Source of the DNA: an uncultured Oscillospiraceae bacterium
Lineage (GTDB): Bacteria > Bacillota > Clostridia > Oscillospirales > Oscillospiraceae
DNA length: 64,000 bases
NCBI GenBank assembly: GCA_910584835.1
Contig: CAJUEG010000005.1
Location: 7,902-71,901, forward strand
Reading direction: 5' to 3'
The notes beneath the pieces were generated by a model. The model saw only the letters and a list, made by a program, of their open reading frames with translations, did no database searches and was not told where the DNA came from. Position 1 is the first letter of the stretch. Every line of letters starts with the position of its first letter. Below, piece by piece: positions 50,809 to 60,898 of the stretch. Position numbers and translations under genes: made by a program.

Positions 50809-51000
50809 AAGACAGTTAATATCATCGTACATTACCCGGAAGATAAAGAGAAACAGCGGGAACTCGCCAAAAGGGTCGCTTACGTCCACGCTCAGACGAT
50901 AGCCGAAAAGTTGGCGACCCTGTCCTGCCCTGTGGAACAGAAAGCGGCGCTATGCGATGAAATCAAGAAACGATACAAGGCCGCCAATAAAATGAGATAA
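50809..51000 (+). CDS. Small conserved element protein, no standard start codon
   Basis: About 63 residues, (M)TVNIIVHYPEDKEKQRELAK..., ending EIKKRYKAANKMR. From memory a TVNI(I/V)VHYP protein is common at this end of Tn1549-type elements. The frame is closed by TAG at 50788 and offers no ATG, GTG or TTG before the conserved start; the codon in the Met position is AAG (50809), with ACA next. AAAGGGGG is just upstream. Function unknown. Confidence 0.6.
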   Translation, partial: KTVNIIVHYPEDKEKQRELAKRVAYVHAQTIAEKLATLSCPVEQKAALCDEIKKRYKAANKMR

Positions 51001-51034
51001 GAAGCGAGGAGTAGGGGAGAGGGAAAGCCATCCT

Positions 51035-51553
51035 CTACTCCTCGAATCTTTTTAGGTTCTTCCAGGTTCTTTTTGTGATCGACACCCGATTCTGTTCCCA
51101 TTGCTGCAAGGTTCCAAAGGGGACGCCGAGGTATTTTGCGTACTCTTTTTGCGTCATGCTTTTCTGTGCTCGGGCCTGCCTGATCTGCTGGCCCTGGCCG
51201 TGATAGAGGAACAGGTTGAAATCATCCAGGAGCCTTGTGACAGGGACGGAGAACAGCTCCGCAATTTTCCGCATGGTTTCAATGGGATAATAGTCTCGCC
51301 CAATTTCTTCATAGCTGGAGTATGTGGTGCGGTCTATCCCAGCGTACTCCGCCACATCCTTTTGCCGCAAACCCTGGCTGTATCTGTACCAGCGGAGCTT
51401 GTCCGGCGTATTGTGGATTTGAGAGGGATCGGTGTATTGGATGTTGAACTTTTCTGCCTCCACCAGCGTGTGAGGTTGGACAAGCTGGAAGCTGTGAATG
51501 TAGAGAGGTGCGTAGATAACGCCCGTGGGAGTATGGAGAACCATTATTTTCAT
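51035..51553 (-). CDS. HTH regulator at the element end
   Basis: 172 residues from ATG 51553; GTG 51613 is an alternative and neither has a good RBS. Two helix-turn-helix segments are visible: LRQKDVAEYAGIDRTTYSSYE (about residue 60) and MTQKEYAKYLGVPFGTLQQWE (about residue 135). An N-terminal part, TPTGVIYAPLYIHSF, is conserved-looking. It may control excision or transfer. In the integrated state its frame is closed upstream by a TGA lying on the sigK side of the core. In the circular form that TGA is lost and the frame joins the recombinase. Confidence 0.75.
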   Translation of the reverse strand: MKIMVLHTPTGVIYAPLYIHSFQLVQPHTLVEAEKFNIQYTDPSQIHNTPDKLRWYRYSQGLRQKDVAEYAGIDRTTYSSYEEIGRDYYPIETMRKIAELFSVPVTRLLDDFNLFLYHGQGQQIRQARAQKSMTQKEYAKYLGVPFGTLQQWEQNRVSITKRTWKNLKRFEE

Positions 51554-51638
51554 GCGGCCCGATATGTGGCCGAACGTACGCCATTTTTCGCCAAAGTATG
51601 TACGATTGCCCACATCGAGGGACTTTTGAGCCGTTGCG

Positions 51639-51652
51639 AGTGAATAGTATTT
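51639..51652. other. Attachment site, sigK 5' side of the element (inner repeat plus att core)
   Basis: AGTGAATAG (51639-51647), one base, then the core ATTT (51649-51652, plus strand). It is the mirror image of 6296-6309. Minus-strand reading enters from sigK codons for Cys-Ile-Glu-Asn. Confidence 0.8.
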
Positions 51653-51981
51653 TCAATGCATCGGCTGGCATAGGTGGCAAGCCTGACGTTTTTGTCCGGC
51701 TTGAATGTGGATACCCCTTTAATCAGCCCAATGGTTCCGATGGAAATCAAGTCGTCCTGATCACCATTGGGTGTGTAATATTTTTTTACAATGTGCGCCA
51801 CCAGCCGCAGATTATGTTCAATGAGCATATCCCTGGCATCATCATCCCCTTGAGCCATCCGATCCAGACAATTCTGCTCCTCCTCCCGGGTAAGGGCCCG
51901 GGGAAAGGAGCCCGTATTCCCCGCCAGCCGCAGGGTAAAGAACAGTCCGTTCAGTGTCAATAACAGCCATGCCGTCCACAT
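51649..51981 (-). CDS. sigK: Sporulation sigma-K, 5' half with pro-sequence (interrupted gene)
   Basis: 111 codons from ATG 51981 (GGAGGTG upstream) to the AAAT core. MWTAWLLLTLNGLFFTLRLAG is the hydrophobic pro-sequence. EEEQNCLDRMAQGDDDARDMLIEHNLRLVAHIVKKY and LISIGTIGLIKGVSTFKP are region 1.2/2, ending ATYASRCIEN. This is the counterpart of spoIVCB. Unexcised, the frame would run 33 codons into the element (TIHSQRLKSP...) and stop at 51550. Rejoined to 5939-6295 it forms pro-sigma-K, the late mother-cell sigma factor. Confidence 0.92.
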
Positions 51982-52120
51982 GGACACCACCTCCACTCAA
52001 ACTGTATGCGTGGGCGGCGTGTCCGTATTAAAAAAGAAAGGGACCGCCGATTTACCGGCAATGCCGGCGCGGTTTCATCGGCGAAGTCCACATTTCGCTT
52101 GATTTCCCCAGATACAGAAA

Positions 52121-52158
52121 AAACAGCCGCATGATGCCAAAGCACCATGCGGCTGTTT
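52121..52158 (-). terminator. Terminator of the rpsB-tsf transcript
   Basis: AAACAGCCGCATG (52121-52133) pairs with CATGCGGCTGTTT (52146-52158); on the minus strand it ends in a T run. The rest of the 280-bp gap between sigK and tsf shows only a small CCGGC-AAT-GCCGG hairpin near 52068. Confidence 0.85.
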
Positions 52159-52264
52159 TCAAAACTGAAACCTTCTTTATTGAGGCCGCTCTTAAACTCA
52201 AGACCTCTGTAAGAGCTGGGATTCAAGAGAAAACGCGGTAAAAATCTTGCAAAGACAAGGGAAC

Positions 52265-53176
52265 TTACTGCGCCAGCTTGGCGATCTCCTCGGCGAAGTT
52301 CTCCTGCTTCTTCTCAATGCCCTCGCCCTTCTCAAAGCGCACGGCATCCTTCAGCACGATAGTCCCGCCCAGCTTCTTGGCGGCGGCGTTCATATACTGC
52401 TCCACGGTGACCTCGTTGTCCTTGACAAAGGTCTGCTGGAGCAGGCAGTTTTCGGCGTAGAACTTGTTGAGCTTGCCGGCCACGATCTTCTCCTTGACCT
52501 GGGCGGGCTTGGAGGCCATCTTGGGGTCGTTGTCCATCTGGGCTAGGAGAATCTTCTTCTCCTCGTCCAGAACGTCCTGGGTGACCTGGCTCTTGTCCAG
52601 GAACCGGGGGTTCAGGGCCGCGATCTGCATGGCCATGTCCTTGCCGATCTCGGCGGCGTCGATGCCGCCGGTGACCTCCAGGTTGACCAGCACGCCGATC
52701 TTGCCGCCGGCGTGGATATAGGGGACGGAAGTGCCGTCGGCGAAGCGGGCAAAGCGGCGGACCTTAATGTTCTCGCCGATGACCAGAACCATCTCCTGCT
52801 GCTGCTGGGTGACAGTCAGGTCGGTGCCGTTGTATTTGCACTCCATCAGCGCATCCAGATCGGCGGGGGCACAGGCGGCCACGGTGGCGGCCACGCCCTT
52901 CACGAAGTCCACAAACTTCTCGTTCTTGCCCACGAAATCGGTCTCGGCGTTGACCTCGACGACGACGCCGACGCCGTCGATGACGCAGGCGTAGGCCATG
53001 CCCTCGGCGGCAATGCGGCCGGCCTTCTTGGCGGAAGCGGCAAGACCCTTTTCACGCAGCCACTCGACGGCCTTGTCCATGTCGCCGTCGGAGGCGGCCA
53101 GAGCCTTTTTGCAGTCCATCATGCCCACGCCGGTCATTTCCCGCAGGGCCTTTACATCCTGAGCAGTAATTGCCAT
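52265..53176 (-). CDS. tsf: Elongation factor Ts
   Basis: 303 residues from ATG 53176 (GGAGGTAACG upstream). ITAQDVKALREMTGVGMMDCKKAL is the UBA-like start and the TDFVGKNEKF segment is typical of EF-Ts, which recharges EF-Tu with GTP. Length is normal. It follows rpsB on the minus strand with a hairpin between them. Confidence 0.97.
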   Translation of the reverse strand: MAITAQDVKALREMTGVGMMDCKKALAASDGDMDKAVEWLREKGLAASAKKAGRIAAEGMAYACVIDGVGVVVEVNAETDFVGKNEKFVDFVKGVAATVAACAPADLDALMECKYNGTDLTVTQQQQEMVLVIGENIKVRRFARFADGTSVPYIHAGGKIGVLVNLEVTGGIDAAEIGKDMAMQIAALNPRFLDKSQVTQDVLDEEKKILLAQMDNDPKMASKPAQVKEKIVAGKLNKFYAENCLLQQTFVKDNEVTVEQYMNAAAKKLGGTIVLKDAVRFEKGEGIEKKQENFAEEIAKLAQ

Positions 53177-53206
53177 TTATCGTTACCTCCAAAATCAATT
53201 TTGTAA

Positions 53207-53240
53207 AAAAGGAAGCGCCCGCCCGCCTCGGGCGGGCGCT
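53207..53240 (-). terminator. Hairpin between rpsB and tsf
   Basis: AGCGCCCGCCCG (53214-53225) with CGGGCGGGCGCT (53229-53240), 12-bp stem. On the minus strand a TTTTTT run follows, so it should lower tsf relative to rpsB. Confidence 0.75.
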
Positions 53241-53268
53241 GTAGAATAATGCCTGAAAGGGGGGAGCT

Positions 53269-54006
53269 TTACTCGTCAGCGGGCTCCTCGGGCTTCTCGG
53301 AAGCGGGGGCGGGGGCGGCGTCCACGCCCTGACGGCCCTCCTGCACGGCGTTGGCCATGACGGAGGAGATCAGCTTGATGGCGCGGATGGCGTCGTCGTT
53401 GCCGGGGATGACGTAGTCGATCTCATCGGGATCGCAGTTGGTGTCCACGATGGCCACGATGGGGATGTTCAGCTTGCGGGCCTCGTTGATGGCGTTGCGC
53501 TCCTTGCGGGGGTCCACCACGAACAGAGCGCCGGGGAGACGCTTCATCTCCACCACGCCGCCCAGGTATTTCTCCAGCTTGGAGATCTCGCCCAGCAGCT
53601 TCATGACTTCCTTCTTGGGGAGCATGTCGAAGGTGCCGTCCTCCTGCATCTTCTTGAGCTGGTTCAGGCGGTCCACGCGGGTGCGCATGGTCTTGAAGTT
53701 GGTCATCATGCCGCCCAGCCAGCGGGCGTTGACGTAGAACATGCCGCAGCGGGCGGCCTCCTCGCGGATGGCGTCCTGGGCCTGCTTTTTGGTGCCCACG
53801 AAGAGCAGGGACTGGCCGTTGCCGGACAGGTCCTTGACGAAGTTGTAGGCCTCCTCCAGCTTCTTCACGGTCTTCTGCAGGTCGATGATATAGATGCCGT
53901 TGCGCTCCGTGTAGATGTAGGTGGCCATTTTGGGGTTCCACCGGCGGGTCTGGTGGCCGAAGTGCACGCCGGCCTCCAGCAGCTGCTTCATAGATACGAC
54001 TGCCAT
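53269..54006 (-). CDS. rpsB: 30S ribosomal protein S2
   Basis: 245 residues from ATG 54006 with AGGAGGAAAA upstream. MAVVSMKQLLEAGVHFGHQTRRWNPKM is the S2 signature and IVAIVDTNCDPDEIDYVIPGND a second one. The tail is Ala/Pro/Glu-rich. S2 joins the small subunit late; the long leader upstream may hold an autoregulatory structure. The upstream ORF to 54144 is leader. Confidence 0.97.
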   Translation of the reverse strand: MAVVSMKQLLEAGVHFGHQTRRWNPKMATYIYTERNGIYIIDLQKTVKKLEEAYNFVKDLSGNGQSLLFVGTKKQAQDAIREEAARCGMFYVNARWLGGMMTNFKTMRTRVDRLNQLKKMQEDGTFDMLPKKEVMKLLGEISKLEKYLGGVVEMKRLPGALFVVDPRKERNAINEARKLNIPIVAIVDTNCDPDEIDYVIPGNDDAIRAIKLISSVMANAVQEGRQGVDAAPAPASEKPEEPADE

Positions 54007-54115
54007 TGATTTTTCCTCCTGTTTTTTGGTTTTACCTCCGAAAGCCTCATTTTTCCCGCCCACTTTCATGGAAAGCACCGGGCGAAAAATCGGCTCTCGT
54101 GCGGAATGCCTGGAT

Positions 54116-54144
54116 ATTCTACCACAAGAGATGGGGGAACGCAA
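54116..54144 (-). promoter_or_regulatory. Promoter of rpsB-tsf
   Basis: Minus-strand TTGCGT (54144-54139), 17-bp spacer, TAGAAT (54121-54116), about 110 bases before rpsB. Confidence 0.6.
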
Positions 54145-54173
54145 GAGTTTTTCTCCAATTTCTTGAGAAAAAG

Positions 54174-54440
54174 TCAGCGATTTCTGCGGCCCCGGCTGCT
54201 GACGGCGGCGCCGTCCACCAAAATGATGTCCGTCCCAAAGCGCTTGACGGCGGACCAGGGGAAGACCGCGTCCGCCTCCCGGCCCAGCAGCCCCAGCAGG
54301 CGGGGATGCCCCCGCACGACGATGCTCTGGATGGAACCGCGCTCCGGGTCCAGCTCCACGTCGCCCACGAATCCGTACCGGGTGCCGTCGGCAATGTCGA
54401 TGACTTCCTTATATTGCAGGTCGACGATGCGGCAAATCAT
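54174..54440 (-). CDS. YlmC/YmxH-family PRC-barrel sporulation protein
   Basis: 88 residues from ATG 54440 with AAAGGAGGG upstream. ICRIVDLQYKEVIDIADGTRYGFVGDVELD and GRE...FPWSAVKRFGTDIILVD form a PRC-barrel, as in YlmC/YmxH proteins of spore formers. Their exact role is not settled. It supports a spore-forming host. Confidence 0.85.
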   Translation of the reverse strand: MICRIVDLQYKEVIDIADGTRYGFVGDVELDPERGSIQSIVVRGHPRLLGLLGREADAVFPWSAVKRFGTDIILVDGAAVSSRGRRNR

Positions 54441-54618
54441 AGTATGCCCTCCTTTTTCCTTTGCCATCAATGTATGAAAAAAGGGGCCCGTCAATCCGTG
54501 TCCGGGAAAAATACACGGAAAATTTTCATTTGCCCCCTATGCAAAAGGAGTATTTTCCAGTATAATACTACCTAAGTACGGACGGGACGTGAATTTAACA
54601 GGGGAGAGGATGTGTGCC

Positions 54619-55356
54619 ATGGGCGAGCTGAAATACAAGCGCGTGCTGCTGAAGGTCAGCGGCGAGGCGCTGGGCGGCGATGCGGGCCGGGGCCTGGACT
54701 TCGACGTCATTGAAAGGGTGTGCGATGTGGTGGCCCGCTGCGCCGATGAAGGCGTGCAGGTGGGCATTGTGGTGGGCGGCGGCAATTTCTGGCGGGGCCT
54801 GAAGGACGGCCGGGGGATGAGCAACCGCACCCGCGCCGACCACATGGGAATGCTGGCCACCGCAATCAACTGTCTGGCCCTGGCCGATGTGCTGGAGAAC
54901 AAAGGCGTAGACGTGCGGGTGCAGACCGCCATTGAGATGAAATCCATTGCCGAACCGTATATCCGCTCCCGGGCCGTCCGGCACCTGGAGAAGGGCAGGG
55001 TGGTTATCTTTGGCTGCGGCACCGGCAGCCCCTTCTTCTCCACCGATACGGCGGCGGTGCTCCGGGCGGCGGAGATCAACGCGGACATCATTCTGCTGGC
55101 CAAGAATGTGGACGGGGTGTACAGCGCCGATCCCCTCAAGGACCCGGAGGCGGTAAAATACGACAGCATCACTTACGATGATGTGCTGGCCCGCCATCTG
55201 GGGGTCATGGACTCCACCGCCACGTCGCTGTGCATGGACAACAACATCCCCATCATCCTGTTTGCGTTAAAGGACCCGGAGAACATCCTCCGTGTGGTGC
55301 ACGGGGAGAAAATAGGTACAATTGTAAAGGACATAGGAGGAAAGGATCATGACTGA
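54619..55356 (+). CDS. pyrH: UMP kinase
   Basis: 245 residues. ATG 54619 is chosen because GGGGAGAGG ends 9 bases upstream; ATG 54610 touches the RBS. KRVLLKVSGEALGG and VVGGGNFWRG mark bacterial UMP kinase, which makes UDP from UMP. A TATAAT lies at 54561. It overlaps frr by 8 bases. Confidence 0.96.
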   Translation: MGELKYKRVLLKVSGEALGGDAGRGLDFDVIERVCDVVARCADEGVQVGIVVGGGNFWRGLKDGRGMSNRTRADHMGMLATAINCLALADVLENKGVDVRVQTAIEMKSIAEPYIRSRAVRHLEKGRVVIFGCGTGSPFFSTDTAAVLRAAEINADIILLAKNVDGVYSADPLKDPEAVKYDSITYDDVLARHLGVMDSTATSLCMDNNIPIILFALKDPENILRVVHGEKIGTIVKDIGGKDHD

Positions 55357-55903
55357 TTTCTGCAAGACCTACGATGTGAAAATGGGCAAGACCATCGAAT
55401 CGGTAAAGGGCGACTTCGCCAGTGTCCGGGCGGGCCGGGCCAATGCCGGCGTGCTGGACCGCATCCAGGTGGAGTACTACGGGACCCCCACCCCCATCCA
55501 GCAGGTGGCCAGCATCTCCACCCCCGACCCCCGCACCCTCCAGATTCAGCCCTGGGACGGCAGCATCCTCAAGGCGATTGAAAAGGCCATCCAGACCTCC
55601 GACCTGGGTATTAACCCGCAGAATGACGGGCGGGTTATCCGCCTGGCCTTCCCCCAGCTCACCGAGGAGCGCCGCATGGAGCTCACCAAGCAGGTGCGCA
55701 AGTACGGCGAGAACGGCAAGGTGGCCATCCGCAACATCCGCCGGGACGCCATGGACACCCTGAAGTCCCTGGAGAAGAAGTCGGAAATCACCGAGGATGA
55801 CCGCAAGGAGAGCGAGAAGGAGCTCCAGGATCTGACGGATAAGCGGTGCAAGGAGATCGACGCCCTCACCGCCGCCAAGGAAAAGGAATTGATGGCGGTC
55901 TGA
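55349..55903 (+). CDS. frr: Ribosome recycling factor
   Basis: 184 residues. VKGDFASVRAGRANAGVLDRI and the coiled C-terminus (RDAMDTLKSLEKKSEITEDD) are RRF hallmarks; it splits post-termination ribosomes with EF-G. Start overlaps pyrH; AGGAGG upstream. Confidence 0.97.
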   Translation: MTDFCKTYDVKMGKTIESVKGDFASVRAGRANAGVLDRIQVEYYGTPTPIQQVASISTPDPRTLQIQPWDGSILKAIEKAIQTSDLGINPQNDGRVIRLAFPQLTEERRMELTKQVRKYGENGKVAIRNIRRDAMDTLKSLEKKSEITEDDRKESEKELQDLTDKRCKEIDALTAAKEKELMAV

Positions 55904-55922
55904 GCCACAGTTCTGCGCATAG

Positions 55923-55944
55923 CAAGGGGGGCGCGCCCCCCTTG
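55923..55944. terminator. 22-bp perfect palindrome between frr and uppS
   Basis: CAAGGGGGGCG and CGCCCCCCTTG abut with no loop. The T run is poor, so it may pause or stabilise RNA rather than terminate. Confidence 0.45.
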
Positions 55945-56015
55945 TGTGCTGTTTGGAGGCTTATGACCCGGTTCTTTTTTGCCAATACTATCAATAAAAG
56001 TTAGGATGGGTGTGT

Positions 56016-56762
<747 letters not shown>

Positions 56763-56763
56763 C

Positions 56764-57588
56764 ATGGCGAAACGAATCATTGTGGCGGTGGTTTTGATGC
56801 CCGCCATGCTGTGGGTTATGCTGGTGCCGCCCCCGCTGGCGTGGACGGCGCTGGTGTGCTTCATCTCGGCCATGGCCGCCTTTGAACTGCTTCGGGCCGT
56901 GGGGGAGGGGAAGATTACCCTGCCCATGCGGGTGGCCGCCATTGCCGCCGCCGCCCTGCTGCCCTTTGGGAGCTGGGCGGGGCTGGGTATGGCCTACGTG
57001 AACCTGCTGTCCTTTGCGGTGACGGCGGTGTGCTTCGGCTGCGCCATCCGGGCCTATGACGAGGGCGGGGTCAAGATCGGCTTTTTCCATGTGCTGGCCT
57101 GCCTGTTTGGCGGGGTCATCATCCCGCTGGCCCTGTCCGCCCTGGTGGAGCTCCGGCGGATGGACCACGGGCAGTACCTGGTGCTGCTGGCGGTGCTGCT
57201 CACCTTCGTCACCGACGCCGGGGCCTACTTTGCGGGCGTGTTTCTGGGCAGGCACAAGGGGGTCACCAAGGTCAGCCCCAACAAAAGCGTGGAGGGGTAC
57301 ATCGGCGGTTTTGTCACGGGAGTGGTGTTCGCCATCCTCTACGGCGTTGTGGCCAGCAAAATCGCGGGGGACAGCGTGAATCTGCTGCCCCTGGCCCTGT
57401 GCGGGCTGTTCGGCGCGCTTGCCACCGAGATAGGCGACCTGGCGTTCTCCTTCATTAAGCGGCAGTACGGCGTGAAGGACTACGGCCACCTTCTGCCCGG
57501 CCACGGCGGGATGCTGGACCGGTTTGACAGCATGATGTTCTGCGGGCCGGTGGTGCTGTTTATTGTGCAGTGCCTGCCGGTATTTTGA
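56764..57588 (+). CDS. cdsA: Phosphatidate cytidylyltransferase
   Basis: 274 residues, about seven membrane helices, starting one base after the uppS stop. The CdsA signature lies at SVEGYIGGF and FSFIKRQYGVKDYGHLLPGHGGMLDRFDS. It makes CDP-diacylglycerol for phospholipid synthesis at the membrane. Confidence 0.95.
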   Translation: MAKRIIVAVVLMPAMLWVMLVPPPLAWTALVCFISAMAAFELLRAVGEGKITLPMRVAAIAAAALLPFGSWAGLGMAYVNLLSFAVTAVCFGCAIRAYDEGGVKIGFFHVLACLFGGVIIPLALSALVELRRMDHGQYLVLLAVLLTFVTDAGAYFAGVFLGRHKGVTKVSPNKSVEGYIGGFVTGVVFAILYGVVASKIAGDSVNLLPLALCGLFGALATEIGDLAFSFIKRQYGVKDYGHLLPGHGGMLDRFDSMMFCGPVVLFIVQCLPVF

Positions 57589-57601
57589 GGGGCGGTCAAC
57601 C

Positions 57602-58750
57602 ATGAAAAGGACGCTTTCCATTTTGGGCTCCAGCGGTTCCATCGGACAGCAGACGCTGAAGGTGGCAAGAGCCTGCGGCCATAAGGTAGCCGCCATCACG
57701 GTAAACCGCAGCGTGGAGCTGGCCGAGGCACAGGCCCGGGAATTTAAACCAAAGCTGGCGGTGGCGGCGGATGAGACCGCCGCCGCCGATCTGCGCCGCC
57801 GGCTGGCTGACACCGATACAAAAGTGGCATCCGGTGAGGAAGGGCTGCTGGAGGCGGCCTCACTGCCCGAGGCGGACACGGTGGTCACCGCCATTGTGGG
57901 CGTGGCGGGCCTGCGGCCCACCCTTGCCGCCATCGACGGCGGCAAGCGCATCGCCCTGGCCAACAAGGAGACCCTGGTGTGCGCCGGGGAGCTGGTGATG
58001 GCCCGGGCAGAGGAGAAGGGTGCGGAGATCGTCCCGGTGGACTCGGAGCACTCCGCCATTTTTCAGTGCCTTCAGGGGTGCAGAAACAGGGGCGAGGTCC
58101 GGCGGCTCATTATCACCGCCTCCGGCGGGCCGTTTTATGGCAAGAGCTGTGAAGAACTTTCCCTTGTCACAAAAGAGCAGGCGCTGAGGCATCCCAACTG
58201 GGCGATGGGCGCAAAAATCACCATTGATTCCGCCACGCTGATGAACAAGGGGCTGGAGTTCATCGAGGCTATGCGGCTGTACGCCATGCCCCCCGAGCGC
58301 ATCCAGGTCGTGGTGCACCGGGAGAGTATTGTCCACTCTCTGGTCGAGTTTGAGGACGGTGCCATCCTGGCCCAGCTGGGCAGCGCGGATATGTGCCTGC
58401 CCATCCAGTACGCGCTCACCTGGCCGGAGCGCGCCCCCGGACCCGCCAAGCCCCTGGATTTGCTGGCCTGCCCGCCGCTGACCTTCCAAAAACCCGACCC
58501 GGACACGTTCCGCTGCCTGGGGCTGGCGCTGGAGTGCGCCAGGCGGGGCGGTACGTCCACCGCCATCCTCAACGGGGCCAACGAGGCGGCGGTGGCGCTG
58601 TTTTTGTCGGATCGGATTGCTTTTCTGGATATTCCCAGGCTGGTGGAGACCGCGCTGGACAGGGTTCCCGCGCTGGACGCTGCCGGGCTGGATGATATTT
58701 TTGAGGCTGACCGCGCCGCCCGCGAGGCGGTTTATCAATCTGTGAGGTGA
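57602..58750 (+). CDS. dxr: 1-deoxy-D-xylulose-5-phosphate reductoisomerase
   Basis: 382 residues from ATG 57602. LGSSGSIGQQTL is the NADPH-binding loop; ALANKETLVCAGELV and VPVDSEHSAIFQCL carry active-site residues; HPNWAMGAKITIDSATLMNKGLE is diagnostic. It is the committed step of the MEP isoprenoid pathway, fitting uppS and ispG nearby. Confidence 0.97.
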   Translation: MKRTLSILGSSGSIGQQTLKVARACGHKVAAITVNRSVELAEAQAREFKPKLAVAADETAAADLRRRLADTDTKVASGEEGLLEAASLPEADTVVTAIVGVAGLRPTLAAIDGGKRIALANKETLVCAGELVMARAEEKGAEIVPVDSEHSAIFQCLQGCRNRGEVRRLIITASGGPFYGKSCEELSLVTKEQALRHPNWAMGAKITIDSATLMNKGLEFIEAMRLYAMPPERIQVVVHRESIVHSLVEFEDGAILAQLGSADMCLPIQYALTWPERAPGPAKPLDLLACPPLTFQKPDPDTFRCLGLALECARRGGTSTAILNGANEAAVALFLSDRIAFLDIPRLVETALDRVPALDAAGLDDIFEADRAAREAVYQSVR

Positions 58751-58756
58751 CCCATT

Positions 58757-59845
58757 TTGACAAGATTCCTGTATGTTCTGCTGGTTATTGTACTGTTTGG
58801 CGTGCTCATTGCCATTCACGAGTTCGGGCACTTCATCACCGCCAAGCTGCTGGGGGTGAAGGTGAACGAGTTCGCCATCGGCATGGGCCCCGCCCTGTGG
58901 ACAAGGCAGAGGGGGGAGACCCTTTACGCCCTGCGCGCTTTCCCGGTTGGGGGCTACTGCGCCATGGAGGGGGAGGATGAGGACACCGGCGACCCCCGGG
59001 CCTTTTCCCGGCAGAAGGGCTGGAAAAAGATTATCATCCTGTGCGCTGGATCGTTCATGAATTTTTTGCTGGGTCTTGTCATTATGGTGATTTTGTCCCT
59101 TGGCTTGACGCAGGTGAGCGTCCCTGTCATCACCTCCTTTATGGACGGTTTTGCCCTGGAGGGGGACGGGGGGCTGATGGTGGGAGACCGCATCGTCAGT
59201 GTGGACGGCCATGCGGTGTGGCTGTACTCGGACGCGCTGATGTATTTGGACCGCAACGATGGCGTGAGCGGCATCGATCTGGTGGTGGAGCGGGACGGAG
59301 AGAAGATTGTGCTGAATGACTTCCCCATGACCCGGTCCATTGAGATGGAGGAGGATGGAAGGACCACCAAAAAGTTTGGCCTGACCTTTACGCAGACAGA
59401 GCAGCTGTCCCTGGCCGGACGGATAAAATACGGCTTTTTGCAGTCGGTGGATTTCGTCCGGGTTGTCTGGATGAGCCTGGGCGACCTGGTGACGGGCCGT
59501 GTGCCGGTGTCCGAGCTGTCCGGCGTGGTGGGCGTGGTGGACGTGGTGTCCGAGATCGGCACCCAAACCCAGGCCCAGGTCAAGTCGGCGCTGGCCGGGG
59601 TGATGGATGTGCTGAGCATGATGGCCCTCATTGCCGTCAACCTGGCGGTGATGAACCTGCTGCCCATCCCGGCGCTGGACGGCGGGCGGATCTTCTTTGT
59701 GCTGCTCAACGGCCTGCTCTACGCCGTGGCCCGTCGGCGCATCCCGGAGAAATATGAGGGCTATGTCCACGCCGGGGCGTTTGTGGTGCTGCTGGCGCTG
59801 ATGGCGGTGGTGGCGTTCCACGACGTCTGGAAAATTTTTGCCTAG
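58757..59845 (+). CDS. rseP: RIP metalloprotease RseP/YluC
   Basis: 362 residues from TTG 58757 (GAGGTGA upstream). The HEFGH zinc motif is in the first helix, a PDZ domain is in the middle, and NLLPIPALDGGRIFF supplies the third ligand Asp. It is a site-2 protease that cuts membrane substrates such as anti-sigma factors. Confidence 0.95.
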   Translation: MTRFLYVLLVIVLFGVLIAIHEFGHFITAKLLGVKVNEFAIGMGPALWTRQRGETLYALRAFPVGGYCAMEGEDEDTGDPRAFSRQKGWKKIIILCAGSFMNFLLGLVIMVILSLGLTQVSVPVITSFMDGFALEGDGGLMVGDRIVSVDGHAVWLYSDALMYLDRNDGVSGIDLVVERDGEKIVLNDFPMTRSIEMEEDGRTTKKFGLTFTQTEQLSLAGRIKYGFLQSVDFVRVVWMSLGDLVTGRVPVSELSGVVGVVDVVSEIGTQTQAQVKSALAGVMDVLSMMALIAVNLAVMNLLPIPALDGGRIFFVLLNGLLYAVARRRIPEKYEGYVHAGAFVVLLALMAVVAFHDVWKIFA

Positions 59846-59859
59846 GGCAGGTGTTTGAA

Positions 59860-60897
59860 ATGACCAGAAAGCTCAATGTGGGCGGCGTCCCCCTGGGCGG
59901 GGGCGCCCCTGTGTCCATCCAATCCATGACCAACACCCCCACCCATGACGTGGAGGCCACCCTGGCCCAGATCCGGGCGCTGGCCGCCGCCGGGTGCGAT
60001 ATCGTCCGGGTAGCGGTGCCCGACATGGCGGCGGCAAAGGCTGTGGGCGCACTGAAAGCGGGGAGTCCTGTGCCCCTGGTGGCGGATATCCATTTTGACT
60101 ACCGCCTTGCCCTGGAGGCGGCGGAGCAGGGAATCCACAAAATCCGGATCAACCCGGGCAACATCGGTGCCCCAGAGCGGGTGGAGGCGGTAGCCAGGAC
60201 CTGCAAGGAACGGGGCATCCCCATCCGGGTGGGGGTGAACGGCGGCTCGCTGGAAAAGGAACTGCTGGCCAGGTACGGCGGCCCCACCCCGGAGGCCATG
60301 GTGGAAAGCGCCCTGGGGCACATCAAGCTGCTGGAACAGTACGGTTTTGAGGATATCTGCGTGTCGCTGAAGGCGTCCTCGGTGCCCGTCACCATGAAGG
60401 CGTACCAACTGATGGCGGAGCGGTACGATTACCCTCTGCACCTGGGAGTGACGGAAGCGGGCACCCGGGAGATTGGGGAGCTGAAGGCGGCGGCGGGCAT
60501 CGGCGGGCTGCTGGCGCTGGGCATCGGGGACACCCTGCGGGTGTCCCTCACCGCCGACCCGGTGGAGGAGGTCTGCGCCGCCCGGCGGATTTTGAAGGCC
60601 ATCGGCCTGCGCCGGGAGGGGCCGGAGCTCATCGCCTGCCCCACCTGCGGGCGGACCCAGATCAGTCTTATCCCCATGGCCCGGCAGGTGGAGGAGCTGC
60701 TGAAGGGCGTGGACAAGCCCATCACCGTGGCGGTGATGGGGTGTATTGTCAACGGCCCCGGCGAGGCCCGCCATGCCGACGTGGGGTTGGCTGGGGGGCG
60801 CGGCGAGGGCGTGCTCTTCAAACGCGGGGAGATTGTGGCAAAAGTGCCCGAGGACCAGCTGGTCCCCGGGCTGATGAAGCTGATCGAGGATCTGTAA
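59860..60897 (+). CDS. ispG: 4-hydroxy-3-methylbut-2-enyl diphosphate synthase
   Basis: 345 residues. ATG 59860 is chosen (AGG spacing; GTG 59851 is inside the RBS). VSIQSMTNTPTHDVEATL starts the TIM barrel and CPTCGRTQ plus VMGCIVNGPGEA give the 4Fe-4S cysteines. It is the next-to-last step of the MEP pathway. It starts 14 bases after the rseP stop. Confidence 0.95.
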   Translation: MTRKLNVGGVPLGGGAPVSIQSMTNTPTHDVEATLAQIRALAAAGCDIVRVAVPDMAAAKAVGALKAGSPVPLVADIHFDYRLALEAAEQGIHKIRINPGNIGAPERVEAVARTCKERGIPIRVGVNGGSLEKELLARYGGPTPEAMVESALGHIKLLEQYGFEDICVSLKASSVPVTMKAYQLMAERYDYPLHLGVTEAGTREIGELKAAAGIGGLLALGIGDTLRVSLTADPVEEVCAARRILKAIGLRREGPELIACPTCGRTQISLIPMARQVEELLKGVDKPITVAVMGCIVNGPGEARHADVGLAGGRGEGVLFKRGEIVAKVPEDQLVPGLMKLIEDL

Positions 60898-60898
60898 A